Positions 17,014 to 27,441 of a stretch of 64,000 bases of DNA are shown one piece after another. The position numbers and the translations under genes were made by a program. The notes under the pieces were generated by a model. It saw nothing but the letters and a program-made list of their open reading frames with translations. It did not search any database and had not been told where the DNA came from. The DNA comes from Mariniphaga sp964559175 (lineage in GTDB: Bacteria > Bacteroidota > Bacteroidia > Bacteroidales > Prolixibacteraceae): positions 1 to 64,000 of the forward strand of contig CAZLGT010000014.1 in assembly GCA_964559175.1 (NCBI GenBank), in the 5' to 3' direction. Each line of letters starts with the position of its first letter. Position 1 is the stretch's first letter.

Positions 17014-18513
17014 ATGAAACATTTAGAAAAATTAAACCAAATGCGAAAATTGATTTTTTTTATTTCGATAATCCTTCTGGCTATCCCGGAGGTGAAAGCT
17101 CAGGAAATACTGACGCTCGAAAAGGCTTTGGCCATTGCCCAGACAGGCAGCCCCGACCTGCAACGATCGTTGTTAAACCTCGAAAGATTTTCAAAAAGTC
17201 TGGAAGCGCAAAGGGCCGCACTTAAGTCGCGGTTTTCGCTCGATGTGCAACCGGTTGGATTCAGCCGTAACCGGCGGTTCGATAACCGGGTGTCTCAGTG
17301 GTACACCAACGAAAATTTTGAAACCAATGCCTTATTCAGAGTTGAACAGCCCATTTTACTAACCGACGGGACACTTTCTCTGACCAATGAGTTTGGCTGG
17401 CAAAGAAGCTATTCCGATGCCTCTGATTTGGAAAGTAAGGTGTTTTACAACAACCTTTACCTTAACTTTAATCAGCCGTTGTTTACCTATAACCGGTTAA
17501 AACTTCAGCTGGAAGAACTTGAACTGAATTTTGAAAACGCCAACCTGAGTTACGCCATGCAGCGGCTCAACCTCGAAAGGAATGTGACCCAGTTCTTCTA
17601 CAATGTATATATGACTCAGATGAACCTGAATATTGCCCGCGAGGAACTTAAAAATACACAAAACAGTTACGAAATTATCAGAAATAAAGTGGATGCCGGG
17701 TTGGCTGCCATGGAAGAGTTATACCAGGCCGAGCTTAACCTGGCTACCTCCAAATCGTCGTTGCAGGACCGGGAAGTGGCATTCGAGAACGCCAAAGACC
17801 AGTTAAAACTATACCTGGGAATGGACCTTTACGACGATTTTGCCATTCTGGCCGATGTTGCTGTTAATCCGGTTCCGGTTGATTTGGAAAAAGCCATTGA
17901 TACGGGGTTGAATTCCCGGATGGAACTCAGACAGCGCGAAATCGATATTGAAACGAGCATGTTTGAACTGGTACGTACAAAATCGCTGAATGAGTTCAGG
18001 GGCGATATTGATCTCCGCCTGGGTATTTCGGGCGATGATCCCAACCTCAATCAGATTTTCAATGCGCCAACCAACAGCCCGTCAGTGTCTGTCAGGTTCA
18101 GCATTCCGCTGTTCGACTGGGGCGAGAAAAAAGCCCGCATTGCCGCACAGGAGGCTGCCATTCAGTCGCAAAAACTGAGCTACACCGAAGAGCAAAACCA
18201 GATTATCATTGGAATCAGACAGGCATACCGAAACCTGCTCAACCAACTGAATCAGATCGACATTGCCGAACAAAGTGAAACCAATGCCAAGCTCACTTAC
18301 GAAATTAACCTGGAACGATACGAAAACGGCGACCTCACCGGTATGGACCTGAACCTGTATCAAACCCAGCTCTCGGAAAGAAAAATTGCTTATGCTCAGG
18401 CGCTTATCAATTATAAAATTGAGCTGCTCAACCTGAAAATTCAAAGTTTATACGACTTTGAGAAAGGCGAGTCCATTTTGCCATCCGAGCTATATATCAA
18501 CAACAATAATTAA
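17014..18513 (+). CDS. TolC-family outer membrane efflux channel
   Basis: A 499-residue outer membrane protein with a signal peptide (cleavage after IPEVKAQ; an ATG at 17041 gives a shorter form). Two long coiled-coil halves carry the family pattern LTLEKALAIAQTGSPDLQ and, in the second half, VSVRFSIPLFDWGEKKARIAAQEA. Two strand segments per half complete the trimeric barrel. It should form the exit duct for the adaptor and pumps encoded downstream. It lies about 20 bp after the permease gene and before the adaptor gene, the order expected in a tripartite operon. Confidence 0.92.
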   Translation: MKHLEKLNQMRKLIFFISIILLAIPEVKAQEILTLEKALAIAQTGSPDLQRSLLNLERFSKSLEAQRAALKSRFSLDVQPVGFSRNRRFDNRVSQWYTNENFETNALFRVEQPILLTDGTLSLTNEFGWQRSYSDASDLESKVFYNNLYLNFNQPLFTYNRLKLQLEELELNFENANLSYAMQRLNLERNVTQFFYNVYMTQMNLNIAREELKNTQNSYEIIRNKVDAGLAAMEELYQAELNLATSKSSLQDREVAFENAKDQLKLYLGMDLYDDFAILADVAVNPVPVDLEKAIDTGLNSRMELRQREIDIETSMFELVRTKSLNEFRGDIDLRLGISGDDPNLNQIFNAPTNSPSVSVRFSIPLFDWGEKKARIAAQEAAIQSQKLSYTEEQNQIIIGIRQAYRNLLNQLNQIDIAEQSETNAKLTYEINLERYENGDLTGMDLNLYQTQLSERKIAYAQALINYKIELLNLKIQSLYDFEKGESILPSELYINNNN

Positions 18514-18534
18514 ATCTGAAAAAATATCAGCAAA

Positions 18535-19593
18535 ATGAAAAATATCAAATTCCTTCCGCTTATTTTAATTGTGGCAGTTTTTGCCGCCTGCAACCAGCAA
18601 AGCCAATCAGAAAGTGCCGAACTGGCTGTTCCTGTTTCAGTTGAAGACTTAAAGCTGCAAAGCATTCAGCAGTTTGTGAGCACCACAGGCACCGTTAATG
18701 CCACGGCCGAGGCAACTGTAAATTCAGAAATGGCCGGCGATTATTACCTTCAAACCAATCCTGCCACCGGCAGGCCTTTCAGGTTGGGCGACAGGGTTAC
18801 CAGGGGTCAAACCATCGTTCGTTTCGAAAACGAAGAGTATGTAAACAACCTTGCAAAGGAAGCTGTGAAACTGAATCTTGAAATTTCTGAGCAGGAATTC
18901 GAAAAGCAGAAATCGTTGTACGAAAAGGGAGGAGTTACCCTGCGTGAACTGCGAAATTCAGAAGTATCGAAAACCAATGCACAGTACAATTATGAAAATG
19001 TTGAGATACAGATGGCAAAGATGAGCGCAACGGCTCCTTTTACCGGTGTAATTGTGGAATTGCCATACTATACCAGAGGCACAAGAATTCCTTCCGGTTC
19101 ACACCTGTTTTCGCTTATGAGTTACAACGAAATGTATCTGAACATTAATCTTCCCGAAAAAAACATTGCTGATGTGCGTTTGAACCAAGAGGTTTTGGTA
19201 ACCAACTATACCATGCCCGAGGATACTCTTTTGGGAAAAGTGTCGGAACTTTCACCGGCCATCAGCTCAGAAACACGAACCTTTACCGGGAAAATTGAAA
19301 TTGTGAATTCAGATTTGAAACTGCGCCCCGGAATGTTTATTAAAGCCGATATCATTACCGAAGAAAGAGACAGTGCAATTGTTATTCCCAAAGATCTCAT
19401 TCTTTCCGGAGGCCGTGGAAAATATGTATTTGTGGTGGGACGGAACAGCGCAGCCGACCACCGATGGATTACCACCGGAATTGAAAACCAGAATTCGGTG
19501 GAAGTGCTGGAAGGCCTTCAGCCCAACGAAAGGTTGATTGTAAGAGGGTACGAAACCCTGCGTAACAATTCAAAAGTTCGAATCATCAGGTAG
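18535..19593 (+). CDS. Periplasmic adaptor (membrane fusion protein) of an RND pump, lipoprotein
   Basis: A 352-residue adaptor anchored by a lipobox (VFAAC, Cys 19). It contains a lipoyl-like domain, a short coiled coil (EAVKLNLEISEQEFEKQKSLYEKGGVTLRELRNSE), and beta-barrel and membrane-proximal domains (NVEIQMAKMSATAPFTGVIVELP; LSPAISSETRTFTGKIEIVN; LRPGMFIKADI). Adaptors of this type bridge an RND or ABC inner membrane pump to TolC. Its place between the TolC gene and two RND genes fits. There is only one adaptor for two pumps, so it may serve both. Confidence 0.92.
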   Translation: MKNIKFLPLILIVAVFAACNQQSQSESAELAVPVSVEDLKLQSIQQFVSTTGTVNATAEATVNSEMAGDYYLQTNPATGRPFRLGDRVTRGQTIVRFENEEYVNNLAKEAVKLNLEISEQEFEKQKSLYEKGGVTLRELRNSEVSKTNAQYNYENVEIQMAKMSATAPFTGVIVELPYYTRGTRIPSGSHLFSLMSYNEMYLNINLPEKNIADVRLNQEVLVTNYTMPEDTLLGKVSELSPAISSETRTFTGKIEIVNSDLKLRPGMFIKADIITEERDSAIVIPKDLILSGGRGKYVFVVGRNSAADHRWITTGIENQNSVEVLEGLQPNERLIVRGYETLRNNSKVRIIR

Positions 19594-19628
19594 CACCCCT
19601 GCCCGAAAATCATTTGAAAACGTTTACA

Positions 19629-22600
19629 ATGAAGAAATTAACACAATTTTCTGTCGATTACCCGATAACCATTCTGATGATTGTGCTCGGAGTCATTCTT
19701 CTGGGCTATATTTCGTTTGACAAACTGGGGGTCGATCTTTTTCCCGATCTCAAGTCGCCCCGCATTTTTGTGGAAATAAAATCGGGAGAGCGGCCACCCG
19801 AGGAGATGGAAAAACAGTTTGTGGAAAACATAGAAGCATTGGCCATCAGGCAATCGGATGTTATCCAGGTGTCGTCTGTTACACGTGTGGGAACTGCACA
19901 AATAACTGTGGAATATGCCTGGAACAAAGATATGGATGAGGCTTTTCTCGATCTGCAAAAAGCACTGAATACACTTTCGCAAAATTCAGAAATTGACGAT
20001 ATCCGAATTACGCAGCACGATCCCAACACGGCACCAGTGATGCTGCTGGCCGTTACCCACAACGAAATTACCGACATGAACGAAATCAGAAAAGTGGCGG
20101 AAAATTACATCCGCAACGAGCTGGTTCGTCTGGAGGGTGTGGCCGAGGTGGAACTGTCGGGGCAGGAAGAGAGTGAAGTGATTATTAACACCGATCATTA
20201 CCGGCTCGAATCACAGGGCCTTTCGCTCGACGACCTGAGCAACAGCATTCAGAGTTTTAACCGCAACGTTTCCGGTGGCCGCATCAGCGAAATGGGCATG
20301 CAGTACATTGTGAAAGGAGTAAGGCTGCTCAACGATTTGGAAGATTTTGAAAAGCTAATTGTGGGCTACAAAGCGGTACGGGCCGAAACCGAAGGACAGA
20401 CACGTGTTGAGATGGCTCCGGTTTTTCTGAGAGATGTGGCTACCATTACCTACGGAAATAAGGAACCCGCCAACATTGTGCATTTCAATGGCGAACGCTG
20501 TGTGGGTCTGGCCATTTACAAAGAAACCAGGTTTAACACGGTTAAAGCGGTTGAACAAATCAGTAACGCACTGGTGAATATCGAACGAGCACTGCCGGGT
20601 TATACTCTTCAACAGGTAACCAACCAGGGTACATTTATAAGCAGCGCCATTGGCGAAGTTCAAAACACAGCACTGCTTGGTATTTTGCTTGCTGTTTTTG
20701 TTCTTTTTCTGTTTCTGCGCCGGTTTGGCACCACACTTATTGTCAGCCTCGCTATTCCTATCTCCATTATCGCCACGTTTAACCTGATGTATTTCAATAA
20801 CCTCACCATTAACATCATGACACTGGGAGGGCTGGCCCTTGGCGCCGGCATGCTGGTGGATAATGCCATTGTGGTACTGGAAAATATTTTCAGAAACCAC
20901 GAGGGAGGCATGAGTGTAAAAGACGCGGCAGTGAAAGGAACTGCAGAGGTTGGAGGCGCCATTACCGCTTCCACATTAACCACCATCATCGTTTTTTTAC
21001 CCATTGTTTATCTGCATGGTGCATCCGGCGAACTGTTCAAAGACCAGGCCTGGACCGTTGCCTTTTCCCTGATATCGTCGCTGTTTGTTGCCATTTTTGT
21101 TATTCCGACACTGTATTACCGGATTTTCAAAAACAAGAAAACTTTGGTGAAGAAGCGTTCGCTGAAAGTGGGCGGTTACGGAAGGTTTTTAAACCGGATT
21201 CTTCAGGTAAAATGGATGGTTGTTTTCTTTGCCACCATTTTTGTGGTAGGTTCATTCTTGCTGGTGCCGCAAATTGGAACTGAATTTATGCCTAAAACCG
21301 AAACCAGGGAATTTACCATGAATTTGAAGTTGCAGGAAGGAACCAGACTGGAACGCACCGAATCAACAGTGAAAAATATTGAAACCATTCTGGTGGAATA
21401 CCTGGGAGATGACATTGAAAAACTGTATTCTCACTCAGGGCCGTCAACCAGTATTCTGGGCGATGCCACAGCCGTTTTCGAGGGTGAAAATACCGCACAG
21501 ATACGAATCATTCTGGCAGAAGAAGCTACGGTTACCCCCGAACAGGTTATTGGGGTGATGGATGAATTCACAGCAGACATTTCCGGGCTCGAAATCAGTT
21601 TTGCCGAAGAGCAAAGTGCGCTGAAATCCATTCTTGGAACCGACGAAGCTCCGGTTGTTGTGGAAGTTCGCGGCGAAGAGCTGGAAGAAATAGAATATAT
21701 TCTGAATCAGGTAAAAGAAAAAATGCTGGGAATCGATGGACTGTTCAATGTGCAATCTTCAACAGAAGACGGTGCCCCGGAGGTTGAAGTTCATGTGGAT
21801 CGCATAAGAGCAGGCATGTATAATCTGAACATCAGTGATGTTATTTCGCAAATACAGGATCAGCTGCAGGGGAAAAATGCCGGCCAGATGGAAAAAGGCG
21901 GTGAGATGCGCGACATTACCATTAAAGTTCCTGAAAAAGGATTGAGTGAAATTCACAATCTGACCATTACTTCCGGAAACCAGGTTTTCAGACTGAGTGA
22001 AATTGCCGACATTTCGTTTGGCGTTTCGCCCAAAGAAATATTCAGAAGAAACCAGAACCGTACCGGACGGATTACTGCGCAACTTGAAAAAGGTATGGCG
22101 CTTGATCATGTGGCTGCCAGTATCAGGCAGCATACAGCTTCAATCGACCTGCCCGCCAACTACCGTATAATGGTTACCGGCGAAGAAGAAAAGCGGCAGG
22201 AATCGATGAGCAGCCTTGGTTTTGCACTGCTTCTTTCTGTGGTTTTGGTGTATATGGTTATGGCTTCGCAATTCGAGTCGCTCATACATCCGTTTACCAT
22301 TTTGCTTACCATTCCGCTGGCGGTTGTGGGCAGTATTCTCATCTTTTTTGCTATGGGAAAAACACTGAACATTATGGCCCTGATTGGGATTATTATGCTG
22401 GCCGGGATTGCAGTAAACAATTCCATCATTCTGGTTGACAGAATCAATCAGCTGATTCGGGAAGGACTCGAACGGAGAGATGCCATTTTACAGGCCGGAC
22501 AACAGCGTATCAGACCCATTATTATGACCAGTTTAACTACTGTACTGGCACTTTTACCACTTACCTTTGGTTTTGGAGAGAGTGCCTCCCTGCGGTCGCC

Positions 22601-22715
22601 CATGGCGCTGGCAGTTATTGGCGGGCTGGTTACGTCCACGTTGCTCACCCTGGTCGTTATTCCCTGTGTTTACGATATTTTAGACAGGATAAGAACCTTG
22701 TTTGTAAAAAAATAG
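19629..22715 (+). CDS. RND-family efflux permease (AcrB-like)
   Basis: A 1028-residue inner membrane pump with the usual two repeats of one helix, a large periplasmic loop and five helices. The N-terminus (KKLTQFSVDYPITILMIVLGVILLGYISFDKL) and VDLFPDL fit the HAE-1 type. In the helix-4 relay, D411 is kept but its partner is Asn (GMLVDNAIVVLEN). In the helix-10 position the usual Lys is Asn (IAVNNSIILVDRIN, N930-N931). The ATG at 19629 was preferred to an upstream TTG. The next gene starts 1 bp after its stop. The substrate is unknown. Confidence 0.93.
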   Translation: MKKLTQFSVDYPITILMIVLGVILLGYISFDKLGVDLFPDLKSPRIFVEIKSGERPPEEMEKQFVENIEALAIRQSDVIQVSSVTRVGTAQITVEYAWNKDMDEAFLDLQKALNTLSQNSEIDDIRITQHDPNTAPVMLLAVTHNEITDMNEIRKVAENYIRNELVRLEGVAEVELSGQEESEVIINTDHYRLESQGLSLDDLSNSIQSFNRNVSGGRISEMGMQYIVKGVRLLNDLEDFEKLIVGYKAVRAETEGQTRVEMAPVFLRDVATITYGNKEPANIVHFNGERCVGLAIYKETRFNTVKAVEQISNALVNIERALPGYTLQQVTNQGTFISSAIGEVQNTALLGILLAVFVLFLFLRRFGTTLIVSLAIPISIIATFNLMYFNNLTINIMTLGGLALGAGMLVDNAIVVLENIFRNHEGGMSVKDAAVKGTAEVGGAITASTLTTIIVFLPIVYLHGASGELFKDQAWTVAFSLISSLFVAIFVIPTLYYRIFKNKKTLVKKRSLKVGGYGRFLNRILQVKWMVVFFATIFVVGSFLLVPQIGTEFMPKTETREFTMNLKLQEGTRLERTESTVKNIETILVEYLGDDIEKLYSHSGPSTSILGDATAVFEGENTAQIRIILAEEATVTPEQVIGVMDEFTADISGLEISFAEEQSALKSILGTDEAPVVVEVRGEELEEIEYILNQVKEKMLGIDGLFNVQSSTEDGAPEVEVHVDRIRAGMYNLNISDVISQIQDQLQGKNAGQMEKGGEMRDITIKVPEKGLSEIHNLTITSGNQVFRLSEIADISFGVSPKEIFRRNQNRTGRITAQLEKGMALDHVAASIRQHTASIDLPANYRIMVTGEEEKRQESMSSLGFALLLSVVLVYMVMASQFESLIHPFTILLTIPLAVVGSILIFFAMGKTLNIMALIGIIMLAGIAVNNSIILVDRINQLIREGLERRDAILQAGQQRIRPIIMTSLTTVLALLPLTFGFGESASLRSPMALAVIGGLVTSTLLTLVVIPCVYDILDRIRTLFVKK

Positions 22716-22716
22716 C

Positions 22717-25700
22717 ATGAAGTTTATTATAAACAGAAAAGTACTCATCAGTATGTTGTTTGCGGGACTTACCTTTTTGGGGTATTTCTCATACAAACAG
22801 CTGCCGGTAGAACTTATGCCCAATGCCGAGTTGCCCATGCTTTTTGTGCAAATCAATTCGCGTATTGAAGTGGACCCGACTTATATGGAAAATCAGGCGG
22901 TTATCCCCATAGAGGGAGCCATTGGCACCATGGAGGGTATTGAAACCATTGAAACCACCCTGAATAACCGCTCGGCATCCATTCAGGTGAATTTCAATCA
23001 AAATGTCAATTTTAAATACACATTTTTGAAGCTGCAGGAGAAAATCGATCAGGCAGCTGATAATCTCGACGAAAACTTTACGGTTTCGGTAAACCGGGTT
23101 GACATTCAACAGATGTCAAACCAGTTTATGGAAATTCAGGTGCGGGGGAGTGATGGCACCGACCGGCTGCGCAATATTGTGGATCAGGAAATTGCTGCCG
23201 AGTTGGAGAATATCGACGGAATTGCATCGGTTAACGTTTTTGGCGGGAAAGAGCGTTCCATAGAGGTAACCTACAACAGAGGAGCCTGTGAGGCTTACGG
23301 AATTACACCTGCCCAAATCAGAAACGCCATTGCTTCCAACTCGGCAAACCGCACGTTTACAGGATACCTGCACGAAAACCAAAAAAAGTATTTTGTGCAT
23401 GTGAATGCCGAATACCAGCAGGTAAACGATATTGAAAACATTATTGTTGCCGAAGGACCGGTTTACCTGAAAGATGTTGCCGAAGTGTTTTTTGGTGTAA
23501 AGGAAGAGGAAAGCATCAGCAGGGTAAACGGGCTCGATGCTGTTTCCATTATGCTGGTGAGCGATTCACAGGCCAACCTCATCGACCTTTCGCGAAGGGT
23601 ACAGGAGCGCATGGCCGCACTGAATGAAAAGTTGGCGCCCAAAGAAGTGGAGCTGGTAGTTCAAACCAACCTTGCCGAAACCATGGAGAACAACATCAAC
23701 CAGATTATGAACCTGGCACTGGTGGGTGGGTTACTGGCCATTTTTGTTCTGTGGATATTCCTGAAAAATTTTCGCATTGTTTCCATCATCGCACTGGCTA
23801 TTCCGGTTTCGGTGTTCACAGCCTTCAACCTGTTTTATGCATTTAATGTCTCCATCAACAGTTTAACTCTGGTTGGACTGGTACTGGCCATTGGCATGCT
23901 TCTCGACAACAGCGTGGTGGTGCTTGAAAACATTTACCGGCTTTCGGGAAAACGATTCAGTCCCGACCAGGCCGTGGTGCAGGGAACCACTGAGGTGTGG
24001 CGTTCCATTGTGGCAGCCACCTTGACTACCGTAACGGTTTTTCTTCCGTTTCTGTTCTCTTCAGAACATATGATAAAATTGCTGGGAAGTCATGTGGGAG
24101 TATCTATTATTTCTACACTCACAGTTTCGTTGTTTGTAGCTTTGCTGCTTATACCCATGGCAGCTCATTACCTGTTGAAAAGAAAATCTTCGCACAACAT
24201 TTTTTACGAAAAAATAACCACCAACAACCGGATCATGCAGATTTACGTGTTGTTGTTAAAAAGCAGCATGCGTGCACCGGCAGCCACGGTAGTGGGAGCT
24301 ATTGTTCTGTTTTTTATTACTGTGTTTACGGTTTTGGCCATTAGTGTGAATAATCTGGAAGAGGTGGAAGAAACCCGGTTTTCGGTTTATGTAACCATGC
24401 CCACCGGTTCAACACTCGAGGCTACAGACCTTGTGGTTGCCGAGGTAGAAGGCCGGCTGGAGGAAATTGAAGAGCGGGAAGATGTAATTGCCAATATACA
24501 GGCAGAAGACGCTATCATCACAGTAATTTTGCAGGATGATTTTGAGAAAATCAACGACCTTACCATTGCTGAAATAAAATCGGAAGTGGAAGGGTTGATA
24601 AATAATATTTCAAGGGCTGAAGTGAGCCTTACAGCGCCAGCATCCAGCGCGCGATTTCGCGGTGGCAGCGGCGGGGGCGCAGGAATGGAAAATTTCAGCC
24701 GGTTTCTGGGAATCGGTACCAACCGCGAACGCATTGTTATTAAAGGAGAAGATTTCGATTTGATGAGAGGTGTGGCCGAAGACCTGCAATACTACATCGA
24801 AAACCTGGAATCCATCCGAAGCATTAATGTGAGTTTTGCCAGTAACCGTCCCGAGCTGCACCTTTACTTCAACCAGTTGCTGCTTACCGAATTCGGTCTG
24901 AACCTAAACAGTATTGCCAGCGAACTGGGATCGTTTACCCGCGAGTTTACTTCGGGGGTAAATTTCAAGCAGGGAAACGAGGAGTATGAAATTGTAATCA
25001 AGGAAGACCTGACGGAGAAAGAGGAGAACAGGGAAAAGAACATTGATGATTTGCGGCGGCTCCAAATAAGCAACAACCTGGGAGCAACCTACGATTTGCA
25101 GGACATTGCCGAACTTGTATATGCACAGGGCATGGCCAGCATTACCCGTGTGAACCAGGAAAAACAAATTGAACTTTTTTACCGGTTTGCCGCTGAAGCC
25201 GAACAATCGAAAGACCTGCTCGAGGCCTACCGTATTGAGATTGACGAGGTGGTGGGTAGTTATAAAATGCCGGCAGGTATAGCAATTGAGGTGATCCACG
25301 AAGAAGACCAGTTTTCGGAGTTTTATTTTCTGATTGCTGCCGCCTTCATTCTCATTCTGATGATTCTGGCTTCAGTTTTCGAATCGCTGACCACCCCGCT
25401 GGTGCTTATGTTTTCGGTGCCGCTGGCAGCCATCGGTTCGTTTATTGCTTTAATTTTTACCGGCAACAGCTTGTTCAATGCCAATACACTTACCGGATTT
25501 TTAATTTTGCTTGGAGTGGTAGTAAACAATGGTATTATTCTTATTGATTTTACAAATATTTTGCGAAAACGCGGCAACCGGAAATCGAGGGCGCTGATAA
25601 CCGCCGGGCTTTCACGCGTTCGGCCCATTCTTATCACAGCCATTACCACCATTGTGGCCATGATGCCGCTTGCCCTGGGCAAATCGGAATATGTTGGCGC

Positions 25701-27438
25701 CATTGGCGCGCCGTTTGCCATAACTGTAATTGGCGGACTGGCTGTGAGTACCTTGCTTACCCTTGTTTTTGTTCCTACCCTTTATTTCGGAATGGATAAC
25801 GCCGTAAACTGGTTGAAATCGCTTCACTGGGGACTAAAACTGTTGCAGCTTGTATTATTTGTTGTGGCAGCTGCATACATCTATTTTAAAGTAGATTCCT
25901 TTGTTTGGCAGTTGCTGGGGTTCATGCTTATTGTAATCCTTATTCCGGGCGTTACCGCATTTGTTATGACCAGCCTGCGACAGGCCAGCTCAAAAGTAAT
26001 AGATGAAAACGAGCCTATCAGGATTGTGGTGCAAAAACTGGTGAAAATTTACGACCGCGACAGTCGGTTTGTTCGTGAATGGAAGGCAGGAATAAAAATC
26101 AGGGAACGGGCCGGGTTGCTGAAAGATTACCGTAAATTACGCGATTTTTACGATTTGGTGTGGCAAATACCAATGTTTGTATTCCTGGTGTATTTCACCT
26201 TCTTTTATCTCGAAAGCAATTTGTGGATGTGGGTAATGTCGCATTTTATTTACTTCTTCCTGTTTCTGTTGTATCAACCCTTTGCACAGGTAATGGCAAA
26301 CAGGCACGAAGCCACTTCGAAAGCCATCTATCCAAAATTGAGCCGTTGGGTGAAGAATGTGATTTACTGGGGCGTACCTGCATTTTTCCTTTTTGTTTTT
26401 TTCAGAACATGGGATAATATCGGAATGGTTATTTTCGTAGGAATTATCTGGGTCCTTTTGCTGGTGATTTACAGCTCGGGGGAATATATTCACAAAAAGA
26501 AACTGAACATTGCCCGAATCGAAGGGCGTTTCAGCAGCCTTCGCCGGTGGTATTTTACTGTGGTCAGGCAAATACCGGTTATCGGGAAACGCAAAGTGCC
26601 CTTCCGGGCTCTTAACGGGGTAACACTCGAAATCAAAACAGGAATGTTCGGTTTGCTTGGACCCAACGGAGCAGGGAAATCAACCATGATGCGGATTATT
26701 TGCGGTATTCTGGAACAAAGCTACGGAAAGGTATGGATTAATGGGCTCGATACCCAGAAACACCGTGAGGAGTTGCAGGGATTAATCGGATACCTGCCAC
26801 AGGCATTTGGTACTTACGAAAACATGTCGGCATGGGAATTTCTTGATTATCAATCTATTCTGAAAGGCATTAAAGATGTGAAAACCCGATATGCACGCAT
26901 GGAATATGTGCTGAAGAGCGTACACATGTTCGACAGGAAAGACGATAAAATTGGTTCGTTCTCAGGCGGGATGAAGCAACGAATTGGCATTGCGCAGATT
27001 CTGCTCAACCTCCCACGAATTTTAGTGGTTGACGAACCTACCGCAGGCCTCGATCCACGCGAGCGTATCCGCTTCAGAAATCTGCTGGTGGAACTGAGCC
27101 GCGAACGAATTGTGATTTTTTCAACGCACATCATCGAAGATATATCCAGTTCATGCAACCAGGTTGCGGTAATTAACCGGGGCGATTTGAAATATTTTGG
27201 TACACCCAACGACATGGTGCGCATGGGCGAAGGGTTTGTATGGCAAATGACACTGCCGGCCAAAGAGTTCGACAGCTTTACCAACAAGCAACTTATTATT
27301 CACCACATGCGCGATGGAGAAAACATTAAGGTACGCGTACTTTCCAAAGAAAAACCATCGGACGATGCTGTAAATGTTTCGCCCCACCTTGAGGACGCAT
27401 ACTTGTGCTTGTTGAAAGACTTTGTTAAAAACGTTTAG
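22717..27438 (+). CDS. RND efflux permease fused to extra membrane helices and a C-terminal ABC ATPase
   Basis: One uninterrupted 1573-codon frame. Residues 1 to about 1030 form a complete RND permease (FINRKVLISMLFAGLTFLG; GMLLDNSVVVLEN with D397-N398; VVVNNGIILIDFTN with N937-N938). Two further helices follow (about 1043-1085), then a basic helical linker and four more helices (about 1150-1262). Residues about 1296-1573 are a full ABC ATPase: Walker A GPNGAGKSTMM from 1315, signature FSGGMKQRIGIAQ from 1415, Walker B ILVVDEPTAGLDP with D1439-E1440, and H-loop STHIIED with H1471. The ABC part closely resembles the ATPase of the first operon gene. The neighbour 3 bp downstream is a bare ABC permease that lacks its own ATPase gene, so this domain is its natural partner. 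Joining RND and ABC machinery in one chain is unusual. Confidence 0.93.
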   Translation: MKFIINRKVLISMLFAGLTFLGYFSYKQLPVELMPNAELPMLFVQINSRIEVDPTYMENQAVIPIEGAIGTMEGIETIETTLNNRSASIQVNFNQNVNFKYTFLKLQEKIDQAADNLDENFTVSVNRVDIQQMSNQFMEIQVRGSDGTDRLRNIVDQEIAAELENIDGIASVNVFGGKERSIEVTYNRGACEAYGITPAQIRNAIASNSANRTFTGYLHENQKKYFVHVNAEYQQVNDIENIIVAEGPVYLKDVAEVFFGVKEEESISRVNGLDAVSIMLVSDSQANLIDLSRRVQERMAALNEKLAPKEVELVVQTNLAETMENNINQIMNLALVGGLLAIFVLWIFLKNFRIVSIIALAIPVSVFTAFNLFYAFNVSINSLTLVGLVLAIGMLLDNSVVVLENIYRLSGKRFSPDQAVVQGTTEVWRSIVAATLTTVTVFLPFLFSSEHMIKLLGSHVGVSIISTLTVSLFVALLLIPMAAHYLLKRKSSHNIFYEKITTNNRIMQIYVLLLKSSMRAPAATVVGAIVLFFITVFTVLAISVNNLEEVEETRFSVYVTMPTGSTLEATDLVVAEVEGRLEEIEEREDVIANIQAEDAIITVILQDDFEKINDLTIAEIKSEVEGLINNISRAEVSLTAPASSARFRGGSGGGAGMENFSRFLGIGTNRERIVIKGEDFDLMRGVAEDLQYYIENLESIRSINVSFASNRPELHLYFNQLLLTEFGLNLNSIASELGSFTREFTSGVNFKQGNEEYEIVIKEDLTEKEENREKNIDDLRRLQISNNLGATYDLQDIAELVYAQGMASITRVNQEKQIELFYRFAAEAEQSKDLLEAYRIEIDEVVGSYKMPAGIAIEVIHEEDQFSEFYFLIAAAFILILMILASVFESLTTPLVLMFSVPLAAIGSFIALIFTGNSLFNANTLTGFLILLGVVVNNGIILIDFTNILRKRGNRKSRALITAGLSRVRPILITAITTIVAMMPLALGKSEYVGAIGAPFAITVIGGLAVSTLLTLVFVPTLYFGMDNAVNWLKSLHWGLKLLQLVLFVVAAAYIYFKVDSFVWQLLGFMLIVILIPGVTAFVMTSLRQASSKVIDENEPIRIVVQKLVKIYDRDSRFVREWKAGIKIRERAGLLKDYRKLRDFYDLVWQIPMFVFLVYFTFFYLESNLWMWVMSHFIYFFLFLLYQPFAQVMANRHEATSKAIYPKLSRWVKNVIYWGVPAFFLFVFFRTWDNIGMVIFVGIIWVLLLVIYSSGEYIHKKKLNIARIEGRFSSLRRWYFTVVRQIPVIGKRKVPFRALNGVTLEIKTGMFGLLGPNGAGKSTMMRIICGILEQSYGKVWINGLDTQKHREELQGLIGYLPQAFGTYENMSAWEFLDYQSILKGIKDVKTRYARMEYVLKSVHMFDRKDDKIGSFSGGMKQRIGIAQILLNLPRILVVDEPTAGLDPRERIRFRNLLVELSRERIVIFSTHIIEDISSSCNQVAVINRGDLKYFGTPNDMVRMGEGFVWQMTLPAKEFDSFTNKQLIIHHMRDGENIKVRVLSKEKPSDDAVNVSPHLEDAYLCLLKDFVKNV

Positions 27439-27441
27439 AAA

